Notes: generated by a model not told the origin, from the letters alone. A DNA stretch of 64,000 bases from Poa pratensis (GCA_947311845.1 CAMZMU010000107.1:40328838-40392837); one strand, 5' to 3'; positions 21,247 through 34,040 are shown, counted from the first letter of the stretch. Numbers and translations: made by a program.

Positions 21247-22211
21247 TGTTAAATTTTGGGCCCATTTGGGGCAGCCCAGTAAGCAATTTCAGAAAAATCT
21301 CAAACCCCATTTTTATGGCAGCACACATGGGAGTGGAGTGGGAGCTAAAGTTTAGTCCCACATTGCTAGTTGGAGGAGACAAACACCACCTTATAAGGTG
21401 GAGTGTTGTGACACTTGGTAAGCTTGTGAGAACAAGAGGCTCTCTCGTGCGCACTCCTCCTCCTCCTCCGCCGCCGCTCGCACGCACGCACGCACCGCAC
21501 CGCACGCCCGTCTCGTCACGACGGGTTGCGGGAATCTCGCCGAGCCGAGCTTTATTTTTGCAGTCCGGGAAAACGGTTTGGACGGACGCGTCACAGTTAG
21601 TCGGTTCGGGTCGCTCCCGGATCGTGGGCTACTGTAACCGACCTAAAACGTGCGCGACGTGGACTTGGCCCACGTTGTACCCGTTAGGGTTTTCCCGAGC
21701 CGCACTATATAAAGTCGTGCACTGCGTGCGCTGCAAACACCGAACCAATCTAGGTTTTGCCAATCTCGTGCCTTGCGCCGCCACCGTAGTCTACTCCATC
21801 CCGTGCACCGGCGAACGGGACAGCAGGTCTCCGGAACCGCTCGTCCTTGTGATCCTGTACGGGAGAGGGCGAATAAGGTTTTTGGGAAGCGCTCCGCGCG
21901 ACTGCTTTCAAGTTCTTCATCACGGCTCGACTTCCTGGACGATCTCCGGGTCCGCGGGCGACTCGTCTCCAACGTCGTCTTCTTCGAGCTGCTACCGTCG
22001 CCGCTCAAGCTGCTGCCGTCGCTGCTCCAACGACTACTTCATCTACAATCGTTCGGTACGTTCGTCACGTTCCGATGGCTGTTTGTAGATGTCTGCTGCT
22101 GTTCATGTTAATTAATACGTCTAGTATTTTCGAGTTTAACATGTTAGTAGCTGTTGCGATCATGTTTATATTCTGGAATTAATCATGGAAATTATGCCTA
22201 ATAATCCAACA
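21247..22211 (+). repeat. 5' LTR of the first Copia
   Basis: It begins TGTTAAATTTTGGGCCC and ends AATAATCCAACA. Compared with the 3' LTR it has an extra CGTGCACTG-type stretch after the TATA box and a slightly longer GCAC repeat. Confidence 0.93.
21706..21714 (+). promoter_or_regulatory. TATA box in the 5' LTR
   Basis: TATATAAAG lies in a GC-rich context about two-thirds along... the first half of the LTR boundary region U3/R; the same motif occurs in the 3' LTR at 27168-27176. Confidence 0.6.
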
Positions 22212-22256
22212 ATCCAAAAACCTTATATTTGTTATAGGCAATTTCCTGAGTTAAAC

Positions 22257-25200
22257 ATGGGACATCTATCTGATGCGCTGAGGCCGGACAAGTTTACCGG
22301 TGTGGACTTTAAGAGATGGCAGTACAAGACCACACTGTGGTTGCGATCTCTGAAAGTGTTCGAGGCTAGTGAGGGTTTACCTGAAGGAACTATATCTGAC
22401 GAGGATCAGAACAAGTTCAAGGAAACCAATACTGCCTTTGTGGGACTCGTTCTGAGTGCTCTTAGCAACAAGCTGTTTGATGTGTACATGCACATTACAG
22501 ATGCCAAAGAGCTCTGGGAGGCACTGAACGCTAAGTTCGGTGTAGCAGATGCTGGCAGTGAACTGTACATCATGGAGAGCTTCCATGACTTCAGGATGGC
22601 TAACAACCGTTCTGTAGTCGAACAGGCTCATGAGATACAGTGCATTGCTAAGGAGCTTGAGCACGCTAAGTGTGCCTTACCTGACAAGTTTGTGGCTGGA
22701 TGCATTATTGCAAAGTTGCCCTCTTCATGGAGGAACTTCGCCACAACTCTCAAACACAAGAGACAGGAGATTCGGTTGAAAACCTGATAGCGTCTCTTGA
22801 TGTTGAGGAGAAGGCTCGGGCTAAGGACACTGCTGAGAGAGGTGGTGAAGGTCAGTCTAGCGCCAACATGGTGCAGAAGAACTTTCACCATGGCAAGAGC
22901 AAGGCAAAGAGCAAGTCTTCCTTCAACATGCCTACCAAGACTACTTCTTTCAAGAAGAAGAAGAAGATGCTGAACAAATCTGAGCTAAAGTGCTACACTT
23001 GTGGAGAGCCCGGACACTTCTCTGTGGACTGCCCAGATCGTGCAGACAAGAAAGGGAAGAAGCATGTCAACGTCGTGACCGCTAGCAATGCTGATGGGTA
23101 CGGTAATTTACCGATTGTGCTTTCAGTATTTCAATCTCCATGTTGGTGGATTGATACGGGTGCTAATGTTCATGTATGTGCTGACATCTCTATGTTCACT
23201 TCTTATCAGGTCGCAGATTCAAGCGTCTTAATGGGGAATGGATCACATGCTTCTGTTCGTGGTGTTGGCACGGTAGATCTGAAGTTTACTTCGGGGAAGA
23301 TCGTGCAGCTGAGGAACGTGCAGCATGTCCCTACTATGAACAAGAATCTTGTTAGCGGCTCCCTTCTATGCAGAGATGGGTTTAAATTAGTCTTGGAGTC
23401 CAATAAAGTAGTTGTGTCAAAGTTTGGACAATTTATTGGTAAAGGGTATGAGTGCGGAGGCTTGTTCCGCTTTTCATTATCGGATTTTTGTAATAAGTCA
23501 GTAAACCATATTTGTGGCAGTGTGGATTCGGATGCTAATGTTTGGCACTCTCGTTTATGTCATGTTAATTTTGGTTTAATGAGTAGACTTTCCAGTTTGA
23601 GTTTAATTCCTACTTTCACCATTGCCAAAGGTTCTAAGTGCCATAGCTGTGTGCAATCTAAGCAACCTCGAAAGCCTCACAAGGCAGCCGAGGAGAGAAA
23701 CTTGGCACCTCTAGAACTCGTACATTCGGATCTATGTGAGATGAATGGCGTGTTGACAAAAGGTGATAAGAGATATTTCATGACTTTAATCGATGATGCT
23801 ACTAGGTTCTGTTATGTATATTTGTTGCACACTAAAGATGAAGCTTTAGACTACTTTAAAATTATAAAGCTGAAGTAGAAAATCAATTAGAGAGAAAGAT
23901 CAAACGTCTTAGGTCAGATCGTGGTGGCGAGTATTTCTCCAACGTATTTGATGAATTCTGTGAGGAACATGGTATTATTCATGAGAGGACGCCTCCCTAT
24001 TCGCCCCAATCAAACGGGGTTGCCGAGAGGAAAAACCGCACGCTGACCGACTTGGTGAACGCCATGTTGGACACTGCTGGTTTATCTAAGGCATGGTGGG
24101 GGGAGGCTTTGTTGACTTCGTGTCATGTCCTGAATAGAGTTCCTAACAAGGATAAAGAGAAGACACCTTACGAGGAGTGGTCTGGGAGAAAACCATCACT
24201 TTCTTATTTTCGTACTTGGGGATGTTTGGCGAAAGTCAATGTTCCAATTCCTAAGAAACGAAAACTTGGACCGAAGACAGTGGATTGTGTCTTTCTAGGT
24301 TATGCTCAGCGGAGCATTTGCTATAGATTTTTAGTGGTTAAATCTGAGATACCTGATATGCATGTTGATACTATTTTGGAATCTCGTGATGCAACATTTT
24401 TTGAGAACATGTTTCCTATGAAGGATATGCATAGCATTGCTAGAATTTCTTCTGAGATATTTGCTGAACCTAGTACATCTGTTGATCATTCTGAACAACC
24501 ACTTGTTGAGGAAGTCCTTGAGAAGGATGACAATGAATCAGCTCCCAAGAGGAGCAAGAGACAGAGGACTGAAAAATCCTTTGGTGATGATTTCATTGTG
24601 TACCTTGTGGACAATACTCCCACGTCCATTGCAGAGGCATTTGCATCTCCTGATGCTGATGACTGGAAAGAAGCTGTCCATAATGAGATGGACTCGATTC
24701 TTTCTAATGGAACTTGGGAATTATCTGAACGACCCTACGGCTGCAAACCTGTGGGTTGTAAGTGGGTGTTCAAGAAGAAGCTAAGGCCTGATGGTACTAT
24801 TGAGAAGTACAAGGCACGGCTTGTAGCCAAGGGCTACACCCAGCGCGAAGGCGAAGATTACTTTGACACCTATTCACCTGTTGCTAGACTCACCACCATT
24901 CGAGTACTACTTTCCCTGGCTGCCTCCTATGGTCTTATCGTTCATCAAATGGACGTAAAGACAGCTTTCCTTAACGGAGAGTTGGAAGAGGAAATCTATA
25001 TGGATCAGCCTGATGGGTTTGTAGTAAAAGGTGAAGAGAGAAAGGTGTGCAAATTGTTAAAATCTTTGTATGGGCTGAAGCAAGCACCTAAGCAATGGCA
25101 TGAGAAGTTTGACAGAACTTTAACTTCTGCAGGCTTTGCCATTAATGAGGCTGATAGGTGTGTATATTATCGCCATGGTGGGGGCGATAGTGTTATATTA

Positions 25201-26168
25201 TGCTTGTATGTTGATGACATACTGATTTTCGGTACAAGCATGATAGTGATAAATGAGGTCAAGTCTTTCTGTCAAAGAGCTTTGATATGAAAGATCTGGG
25301 ACAAGCTGATGTGATCCTGAACATTAAGCTGATTAGGGATGAGAGTGGGATTACGTTAACGCAATCACACTATGTTGAGAAGGTCTTGAGCCGCTTTGGT
25401 TATATAGACAGCAAGCCTTCTCCAACACCCTATGATCCCAGTGTGACACTCAGAAAGAACAAAAAGGAAACGAGAGATCAATTAAGATATTCTCAAGTGA
25501 TCGGTTCACTCATGTACCTTGCGAGCGCGACGAGACCTGATATCTCTTTTGCTGTGAGCAAGTTGAGCAGGTTCATGTCTAACCCGGGTATTGATCATTG
25601 GCATGCACTTGAAAGGGTCATGCGCTATCTGAACGGTACAATGAGTTATGGGATTCACTATTCAGGGCACCCTGCGGTGCTTGAGGGATACTGTGATGCG
25701 AACTGGATCTCAGATGTTGATGAGCTCTACGCCACAAGTGGATATGCATTTATTCTTGGAGGTGGCGCAGTGTCATGGAGGTCTTGCAAACAGACCATTT
25801 TGACGAGGTCAACCATGGAAGCAGAACTTGCTGCTTTAGATACAGCTTCTGTTGAGGCAGAATGGCTGCGTGAGCTCTTGATGGACTTGCCGGTGGTTGA
25901 GAAACCATTACCGGCCATCCTTATGAACTGTGACAACCAAACGGTTATTACGAAAGTGAACAGTGCTAAGGATAATGCGAAGTCATCAAGACACGTCAAG
26001 AGACGCTTGAAGTCTGTCAGGAAAATGAGAAACTCCGGAGTAATAACTGTTAGTTATATTCAAACAGACAAAAACCTGGCAGATCCCTTTACGAAGGGAC
26101 TATCACGTAATGTGATAGATAGTGCATCGAGGGAGATGGGGTTGAGACCCGTGAGCGTTACACCATAG
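22257..26168 (+). pseudogene. Copia gag-pol, three frameshifts
   Basis: Gag starts at ATG 22257 (MGHLSDALRPDKFTG) with the UBN2-type region. A zinc knuckle CYTCGEPGHFSVDC follows at about 22990-23030, then a protease with WWIDTGANVHV, and a pre-integrase segment. The integrase has HSDLCEMNG, the second Asp in RSDRGGEY and Glu in NGVAERKNRT. Reverse transcriptase (VARLTTIRVLLSLAA, YVDDILIFG) and RNase H ([20 protein letters not shown]) close it. Single-base frame changes lie near 22774 (end of gag), 23870 (between the first two integrase Asp residues) and 25270 (after the YVDD motif). The second and third are each explained by loss of one T. RNase H ends at a stop at 26166-26168. Confidence 0.92.
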
Positions 26169-26699
26169 TGGTAACCCAACCTATGTGATCGGAGATCCCG
26201 TGAATTAGGACCTGGGAAGAACAAGCTAGTGGTTTAACTGAGGAGAGTTATTTTGTAACCCTCTCCGTGGGAAGATGCATAACTCTCACATTCTGTAAGG
26301 CAGGTTGGCAATATGCCTTAATGTGTTTCTGTTGGCTATTCGTAGCAAAGGTGCTATCCTACAGAGCGACCTTGAAAGAACACACCTATATGAGTCCGAC
26401 TGTTAAACGTCGCAGTCTATGAGATTTGGGTGATCTCTAGTAAGCTCATGAAGAGACCAGGGAGTATGACGCATATGCTCCACCCGCGGGGTAGGCTACT
26501 GGCAGCCACGTACTGGTTATGACTTTGAGTGAAGTCTATTGGCACCAAACTTGCAATTCAAGGTTCGTCCATTGTTCAAGTTGCTGGTAGATGTAGCTTG
26601 AAGCTCTAGGCGGAAGTTCAACTTAACAGTCTCTGCTGAAACACTGGTATATAAACAAGAAACGAGGTTTGGCAAAATCTCTAAATGGGAATTTGAGAT

Positions 26700-26711
26700 C
26701 TGGTGGGGGAT
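26700..26711 (+). other. Polypurine tract before the 3' LTR
   Basis: TGGTGGGGGAT directly precedes the TG of the 3' LTR, as expected for the plus-strand primer site. Confidence 0.7.
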
Positions 26712-27678
26712 TGTTAAATTTGGGCCCATTTGGGCAGCCCAATAAGCAATTTCAGAAAATCTCAAAGCCCATTTTGGCAGCACACATGGGAGTGGAGTGG
26801 GAGCTAAAGTTTAGTCCCACATTGCTAGTTGGAGGAGACAAACACCACCTTATAAGGTGGAGTGTTGTGACACTTGGTAAGCTTGTGAGAACAAGAGGCT
26901 CTCTCGTGCGCACTCCTCCTCCTCCTCCGCCGCCGCTCGCACGCACGCACCGCACCGCCCGCCCGTCTCGTCACGACGCGCCGCGGGTTGCGGGAATCTC
27001 GCCGAGCCGAGCTTTATTTTTGCAGTCCGGGAAAACGGTTTGGACGGACGCGTCACAGTTAGTCGGTTCGGGTCGCTCCCGGATCGTGGGCTACTGTAAC
27101 CGACCTAAAACGTGCGCGACGTGGACTTGGCCCACGTTGTACCCGTTAGGGTTTTCCCGAGCCGCACTATATAAAGTCGTGCGCTGCAAACACCGAACCA
27201 ATCTAGGTTTTGCCAATCTCGTGCCTTGCGCCGCCACCGTAGTCTACTCCATCCCGTGCGCCGGCGTGCACCGGCGAACGGGACAGCAGGTCTCCGGAAC
27301 CGCTCGTCCTTGTGATCCTGTACGGGAGAGGGCGAATAAGGTTTTTGGGAAGCGCTCCGCGCGACTGCTTTCAAGTTCTTCATCACGGCTCGACTTCCTG
27401 GACGATCTCCGGGTCCGCGGGCGACTCGTCTCCAACGTCGTCTTCTTCGAGCTGCTACTGTCGCCGCTCAAGCTGCTGCCGTCGCTGCTCCAACGACTAC
27501 TTCATCTACAATCGTTCGGTACGTTCGTCACGTTCCGATGGCTATGTTTGTAGATGTCTGGCTGCTGTTCATGTTAATTAATACGTCTAGTATTTTCGAG
27601 TTTAACATGTTAGTAGCTGCTGCAATCATGTTTACTATTCTGGAATTAATCCTGGAAATTATGCCTAATAATCCAACA
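26712..27678 (+). repeat. 3' LTR of the first Copia
   Basis: It begins TGTTAAATTTGGGCCC, ends AATAATCCAACA and is followed by the target duplication CTTCC. Confidence 0.93.
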
Positions 27679-27683
27679 CTTCC

Positions 27684-28501
27684 CACCTTGCCGTTTTCTA
27701 TCGCTTCGGCCGCGCGCTTGCTCGAGTTGCCGGAACTGCCCAGCTCCAGTTCTCCAATGTGCAGCCGGGTGCCCCCCTAGGGAGATAACAAGAGAGCAGG
27801 TGCTGCTCAGGGTAGCTGCATACGCCTCAAACAATCTGACCATCGTACATAACTGAACATAGGTGTGCAGTTGGTACTCGCTGAGCATGGTGCAGGTGGC
27901 CGTCGGCGGTGACTATGTACTGCCGAACACATCAGACAGAGGGAACACCGTATGACAGAGAGAGAGACGTAGCATCCACCGCCGTTGCCGGGTGCCGGTT
28001 CTATTTTCCCCACCGGTCGTGGGCATGGGAAATTGGGGATTCAGGGGAAGCAGTTGTCGGCACGGCCGAACAGGCGACACATCGTGCCTAGCCACGGAGG
28101 CGCTGGGGGTCCGGGGCGGAGGCATGCGTCGCCGGCGGGCCTTTGGGGCGGCGCTACGAGTCCGGCCTCCGTACGGGAAGCGCGTTGGCCGATGTGCTCC
28201 GGGGTGCGCCGAGGCAGGTGTCGGAGGAGCTCCGGCATGCACCGAGGGACAAAATACGATATGTCGGTGTCTCGCCGGAGGAGGAGAAAGATAGGGGATG
28301 TGGGCGGCGGCGGCGACACAGGAGCGAGCCCTTTGGATCGTGGGATTGAATCGGGAGTTCGGGACGAAGAGGTAGCTTAGGACCACGGGTTGATTCCCTG
28401 CTTTGCGAGGGGGCAAACTGCAAAATCGCCGCGACGTACGTACCAGACGTACCACGGTCGAACGTACCATCACGACAGCTAAGGATATTATATAGTAGAG
28501 A
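27684..28501 (-). other. Right part of Helitron H3; GC-rich, possible captured exon
   Basis: A GC-rich block with open frames on both strands and few stops runs from about 27900 to 28380. The composition resembles captured first exons in grass Helitrons. No domain is recognisable and the direction of any transcript is unclear. Confidence 0.4.
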
Positions 28502-29083
28502 TAAGAGGAAACCGGAACAAATGCCGGTGAATTATTACAGAAGTTACAGAGATAAACAAAGAAACAACACAAAACACTAAGCAAACAACTCCGCAAGGAG
28601 AGCCTTCGACGCTCATAACAAGCCATACACCGGAAAAGAGTGGTTGGGTTAGAGGGATGCCCGGGGCGGCGGATCGGCGGAGGAGGAGAACGGGCAGGGT
28701 GGCGAGGCGCTGCGGCAGCGCGCCGTTCACGGACGGGGTGGACAGCGGTTCAGCCGGCAGTGACTGCGGAGGTGGTTCTTCCTCCTCTCCAGCGATTTAG
28801 TTGTCTAGCGGAACAGTGCGAAGGCTCGCACATGGGAAGGTTAGGGTGTTTTCTGCCCTATCGTCTGGCTCTGAACCAAGGAAATCCGTTCGTTTTGTTT
28901 TTTTTTTTTTTGGGTTAGTTCCCGTACCGGGACTTGTTTCCGCGTGGAAAAAACAAAATAGAAAGCTCCGTTCCTTGCGTATTGCTGTCCGCCTCCGACT
29001 ACTTCCTTCGTGTCCAGTCGTATTACCAAGCACGTCCCATTTGATCAGCTGCGTACGCAGATCAAAGGAAGAAGACGCCGACC
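28502..29083. other. Upstream region of the split F-box gene; no separate gene
   Basis: Mixed AT- and GC-rich sequence with a poly-T tract near 28900. It should include the promoter of the gene starting at 29084, but no clear TATA box can be assigned. Confidence 0.4.
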
Positions 29084-29491
29084 ATGGAGGCATCCTACGA
29101 CATAGTCCGCGAAATCCTTCTCCGCCTCAACGACGTCACCACCCTCTTCCGTTGCGCCGCCGTCTGCAAGGGATGGTGCCACCTCCTCGTCGCCGACGAG
29201 TCCTTCCTCCGTCGCTGCTTGCCGGAGGACGCCTCTTTTCCCGGCTTCTTCTGCCAGCCACGCACGTGTAAAGGGTGCCCCCCGCCGCGCTTCTTCTCGG
29301 CGCCACGTTCTGTGTTGGCGTCCCGTCCGGTGCTGGGCGACGGCCGCCGTTCTCTCTGCTCTTTCGTCCCCGGCGTATCGGCCGGCTACTTTGACCGCAC
29401 GGCGCCGCTAGCCTCACGCCAAGGCCTCCTCCTCGTCCGCCTCGAGCCGCCCCGCGACGCGGACGCGGATCCAAGTCCTCGAGGAGGCGTC

Positions 29492-29621
29492 TGTTAGGGT
29501 AATAGACTGCTTGTATTACCAGGGGGCCAAAGGCCACATATATATAGTACATGTACAGGTGAATATGCAGGAAGGCCCCTAACATATGGGCAAAATACAA
29601 TATGCACAATCTACTCTAACA
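29492..29621 (-). repeat. 3' LTR (left copy) of the second Copia
   Basis: On the plus strand it starts TGTTAGGGTAATAG and ends CTACTCTAACA. The adjacent ACCCCCCCTC is the complement of the polypurine tract. Confidence 0.93.
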
Positions 29622-29634
29622 CCCCCCCTCAAAC

Positions 29635-32600
29635 TCAGGGTGGATCCACAACACTGAGTTTGGAGAGTAAGAAGTCATGTTGCGCTCGAGTTTGTGCCTT
29701 TGTAAAGAAATCTGCCAGCTGCAAATCTGAAGGCACATAGTGAAGCGCAACAACCTGATCCTGCACCTGAGCACGTGTATAGAAAGCATCAACACCAATA
29801 TGCTTGGCCAGCTCATGCTTGACCGGATCACGTGCAATACTGATAGCACCTGTACTGTCACACAAAAGAGGAGTGGGTGTCGTAACAGAGACCCCAAAAT
29901 CTGCAAGCAACCACCGTAACCAGGTCACCTCAGCAATCAACGAAGCCATAGCCCGCAGCTCAGCCTCAACACTCGAACGGGAAACCGCAACCTGTTTCTT
30001 CGTCTTCCAAGCAACAAGCGAACCACCAAGAAACACACAGTAAGCAGAAAGTGAACGACGATCCGTAGGATCACTCGCCCACGTGGCATCCGAGTAACAC
30101 TGGAGCTGGAGAGAGCTGGAACTAGGGAAGAAAAGACGACGAGTAATCGTGCCACGAAGATAACGAAGGACACGGAGGAGATGACTATAGTGAACGGTGG
30201 TAGGAGCTGAGACAAACTGACTCAGAATATGGACAGGATAAGAGATATCAGGGCGAGTGACAGCGAGATAAACAAGACTCCCAACAAGATGGCGATAACG
30301 TGTGGGATCAGAAAGAGGCTCACCATCAGTGGATCGAAGCTTAACATTAAGCTCCATAGGAGTCTCAGCGGTCCGCTCATCACTAAGATCAGCCCGAGAA
30401 AGAAGATCCTGAATATACTTTTCCTGGGAGATAAAGAAGCCATCGGCTGTAGAAGAAACCTCAATCCCAAGAAAGTAGCGAAGAGGACCAAGATCAGACA
30501 TGAGAAACTGCTCACGTAGACGCGCCTTAACAAAGGCAATGTGCTCAGGGTTATCACCAGTGATGATCATGTCATCAACATAGAGAAGCAACAAGGTGCG
30601 ACACCGAGAAGAGGTGTAGACAAACAGTGCTGGATCATGAGCACTGGGAGAGAAGCCAGCGGCAATAACCACAGAGGAGAAACGCTCAAACCAGGCACGA
30701 GGGGCCTGTTTGAGACCATATAAGGAACGTCGAAGACGACAAACCATCCCATCGGAAACAGAATACCCAGGAGGAGGCTGCATGTAAACCTCCTCACTCA
30801 ACTCGCCATTAAGAAAAGCATTCTGAACATCAAGCTGGGATACAGACCAGCGTCGAACAGAAGCAACAGCAAGAAGAGTACGAACAGTGGTCATATGAGC
30901 GACAGGAGCAAAAGTCTCGTCATAGTCTCGGCCGTGCTCCTGCTGAAAGCCACGAGCCACAAGACGCGCTTTATAGCGCTCGAGAGATCCATCAGAACGG
31001 GTCTTAATTTTATAGACCCACTTACACGTGATAGGACGAACACCTGAAGGGGGAGAAACAAGATCCCAGGTGCCAGTGCGCTCAAGCGCAGCAATCTCCT
31101 CAGCCATGGCCAGCTGCCACTCAGGATGACGCTCAGCATCCCGATAAGAAGTCGGCTCGGAGACAACAGAAAGACCATACTTACTAGGAGTATAACGGTC
31201 TGGAGGACGACGCTGACGAACAGGCCGTGAATGGGAAGGCGCATCAGCAGAAGATGACTCATCAGAAGAAGAGGAAGAAGGAGGAGCCGAAGAAGAGGAA
31301 GAAGGAATAGGAGAAGGAGGAGCCGAGGCAGGAGAACGAGGAGTACTAGGGGTACTAGACGGAGGAGAGATGGCTCCGAAGATGGAGGAGGCGCACCAGG
31401 TGTAGAAGATGGAGAACTAGGAGATGGGGAAGAGACAGCACGAGGTGAATCCGGAAAAAGAAAAAGAAATATCATCCACCGGATAAGTGCCAGAGGTATG
31501 GCGAGGATAGAAGGAGCGCGTCTCATCAAACGTGACATCACGAGAGATGCGCATCCGACGAGCAACAGGGTCCCAACAGCGGTAGCCCTTATGCTCATCA
31601 CTGTACCCAAGGAAAACACACTCAGCAGACTGAGCGGTCAGTTTGGTGCGTTCGCGGGGAGGAAGAAGAACATAGCAAGCGCAACCAAACAAACGAAGAG
31701 CCGAGTAATCTGGAGAGGTACCAGAAAGACGCTCGAGAGGAATGCCACCGTGAAGGGCAGCAGAGGGCTGAATGTTAATGAGGTAAGTCGCTGTAGCGAC
31801 AGCCTCAGCCCAGAAATGTGGCGGAAGAGAGGAAGCAATCATCATAGCACGGGCAGTCTCAAGAATATGACGATGCTTACGTTCGGCGACACCATTTTGA
31901 GCATGGGCACCGGGACACGAAAACTGAGCAAGGGTACCCTCCTCAGCAAGAACACCACGCAGGTGCTGAGAGATATACTCACCAGCAGAATCAGCACGAA
32001 AGACGCGAATAGGCGTGGAATACTGAGTACGAACCATGGCAACAAAGCGCTTATAAATGGAGAGAACCTCACTGCGAGAGCGCATAAAAAATAACCAGGT
32101 GTACCGAGAAAAATCATCAATGAACAAAATATAGTATCGATGACCCCCCTTTGACTGAAGGGGAGCTGGACCCCAAACATCGGAATGAACTAAATCAAAA
32201 GGTCGCTGAGATACAGACGCACTAGTAGGATAGGGAAGTTGAATCTGTTTACCTAACCTACAACCCTGACATGAATGTAAAGACACATCTCCTGAAACAG
32301 ACCCTAGAAGACCTCGACGAACTAATGACGATAAACGGGAGCCACAAAGGTGACCCAGCCGATGATGCCACTGCTGGAAAGAGCCAGTGACAGAAGCAGC
32401 AACCGCAGGAGAACTGGCAGATGAAGTAGCAGCGGAAGGAACACGAAGCCAGTCTAACTCCCAGAGCCCCGGAGACTGAAGACTACGAGGGCCAGCTCCA
32501 ACCAGGGCCTGAGTCCGACGGTCCTGAACAGCACAAGAATCAGCGTCAAGAATGACGCGACAACCAGAATCAGTAAGCTGACTAGCAGAAAACAAGTTCA

Positions 32601-33996
32601 TCTTAAGGCTAGGGACATGAGAAACATCAGGAACAGAGAAAGATGAAGTAGAGAGGGTGCCTCGACTAGAAACAGGAAGAGAGGTACCATCAGCCGTGAT
32701 AACACGAACAGGAGAAATAAGAGAGCGAAGAGCAGAAAGAATAGAAGACGCAGAAGTCATATGAAAAGAAGCTCCAGAATCCAGATACCACGGGGATGAC
32801 ATACCTGACTGTGTAGAAGGTGGTGGTCGCGTGTTGCCAGAAGAACCAGACACAGAACCAGCAGTACCCGGCAAGGAAGAGCCGGAAGCAGCAAGCAGAC
32901 CACGGATAATGTCCTGATCAGACAGTGCAGCAGCAGAAGACCTGAAGAGCCAGTCCTCCGACGAGCAAGATACTGCTGACGTAAGCTGGGATCCCTCTGC
33001 CAGCAGCCAGAAACATCATGGCCAGGCTTGCCACAGTAGGTGCAAGGACCACGAGAACCACGAGACTGCGGGGGCTGACTCTGACCCTGGACCTGAGGAG
33101 TAGGTAGTATCGGCGGTACTGAAGACCGCGACGGAGGCTGTGGCGGAGCAGGACCACGAGCAGACGGCACAGGAGGACCACGAGCAGCAAGAACAGAGGG
33201 AACCTCCAGAAGACCAGCACCACGAAGACGAGTCTCCTCAGCACGAAGCTCAGACAGGACCTCAGAGAGCGGAACACGACCACGGGCATGTAGCTGTGCA
33301 CGGCGTGGCTCAAACTCCTTGCGGAGCCGCGACAAAACTCAAAGACGCGCTGAAACTCCAGGTCGGCGCGGACAATCAAGCAGCAGGGACAGGTGGCACA
33401 CACAGGCGTACGAAGAGAATCAAGCTGACGCCAAATAGCAGCACTCTGAGTGTAGAACTCATCAATAGTCAAATCGCCCTGCTGAAGGGCATGCTCCTGG
33501 CGGACCACAGACAGGTAAAGAGCATCCCCAGACGGCTGATAACGCTGACGAAGAAAGGCCCACTGAGCAGCAGCAGTGGGAAGAGCCATAAACTCAGCAG
33601 CATACTGAGGCAGGACACTGGAAGTCAGAACAGCAGCAGCACGAGCATCCTCATCTATCCACTGAGAGTAGGCAGTCAGATCCTGCCGGTATGTCGCAAC
33701 AGCAGCAGAATGGTCCTGGACCTGCCGGTCATAAGCAGTCAGAGCAATAGCATCAGCACGAGTGGCGGAATCCTTGTCCTCCTGAGAAGCATCAGAGGCA
33801 AGGGCAGTAGGCGTCGGTGCAACAGGCACCGAAGGAGCAACGGGGTGGGGCGGACAGGGACCTCGCCAGAAAGCACACCCCACAGACGAAGACCGCGCAT
33901 GTGGACGCGCATGAAGTTAGCGAAATCAGGGTAATTCGCTCCATCAAAGATAATCGGGCAGCGAGGAATCGCAACATAGCCCGATGAGGTAGACAT
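29635..33996 (-). pseudogene. Copia gag-pol, several single-base frame changes
   Basis: Gag starts at ATG 33996 (MSTSSGYVAIPRCP). It continues in other frames through VRQEHALQQGDLTIDEFY to a zinc knuckle, CTYCGKPGHDVSGCW. The protease has WYLDSGASFHM, the pre-integrase region HHRLGHLCG, and the integrase HSDVWGP, FRADSAGEY and NGVAERKH. Reverse transcriptase (LDVQNAFLNGELSEEVY, LYVDDMIITGD) and RNase H (SSVEAELRAMA, LQLADFFTKA) form one open frame of 490 residues. Frame changes lie near 33850, 33340, 32930, and a compensating pair near 31455 and 31360 between integrase and reverse transcriptase. Confidence 0.92.
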
Positions 33997-33997
33997 C

Positions 33998-34002
33998 TCT
34001 CT

Positions 34003-34039
<37 letters not shown>
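33998..34039. repeat. Poly-T tract (poly-A on the element's coding strand)
   Basis: A CT-repeat is followed by an almost pure run of about 32 T, immediately upstream of the gag start in the element's orientation. Its length in the assembly may be unreliable. Confidence 0.9.

Positions 34040-34040
<1 letters not shown>

Larger units (their letters stand above)
21247..27678 (+). mobile_element. Copia LTR retrotransposon nested in Helitron H3
   Basis: Two LTRs of about 966 bp (21247-22211 and 26712-27678) both start TGTTAAATTT and end CCAACA. The element is flanked by a perfect 5-bp duplication CTTCC (21242-21246 and 27679-27683). The internal order is gag, protease, integrase, reverse transcriptase, RNase H, which defines Copia. 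The LTRs differ by small indels and few substitutions, so insertion is fairly recent. Just after the 5' LTR I do not see the usual TGGTATCAGAGC primer-binding site; the sequence is ATCCAAAAACC. The pol frame is broken in three places. Confidence 0.95.
19286..28501 (-). mobile_element. Candidate minus-strand Helitron H3, split by a nested Copia element
   Basis: On the minus strand the 5' end at 28501 reads TCTCTACTATATAATATCC after an A. The 3' end near 19286 has the hairpin CCCGTTGCAACGCACGGG followed by CTAG and T. This A/T placement and hairpin spacing is the Helitron signature. Without the Copia insertion (21247-27678 plus one target copy) the element would be about 2.8 kb. It contains a LINE C-terminal scrap (19831-20435), a 124-bp duplication, an unrecognised block near 20750-21090 and a GC-rich right part (27684-28500). 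The Copia target duplication CTTCC lies wholly inside it, so the Helitron was there first. Confidence 0.6.

Noticed and set aside
21213..22088. A 291-residue Arg/Ser-rich frame and its counterpart at 26669-27553
   Set aside because: Both lie within the two LTRs of the first Copia; they are LTR sequence, not a duplicated gene.
30891..31619. A 242-residue Leu-rich frame that looks like a membrane protein
   Set aside because: It is mostly a shadow frame of the Copia Ser/Pro-rich linker and reverse-transcriptase start; the hydrophobic look comes from reading CTC/CTT repeats out of frame.
33140..33934. A 264-residue plus-strand frame opposite Copia gag
   Set aside because: Antisense shadow of gag; it has no recognisable domain.
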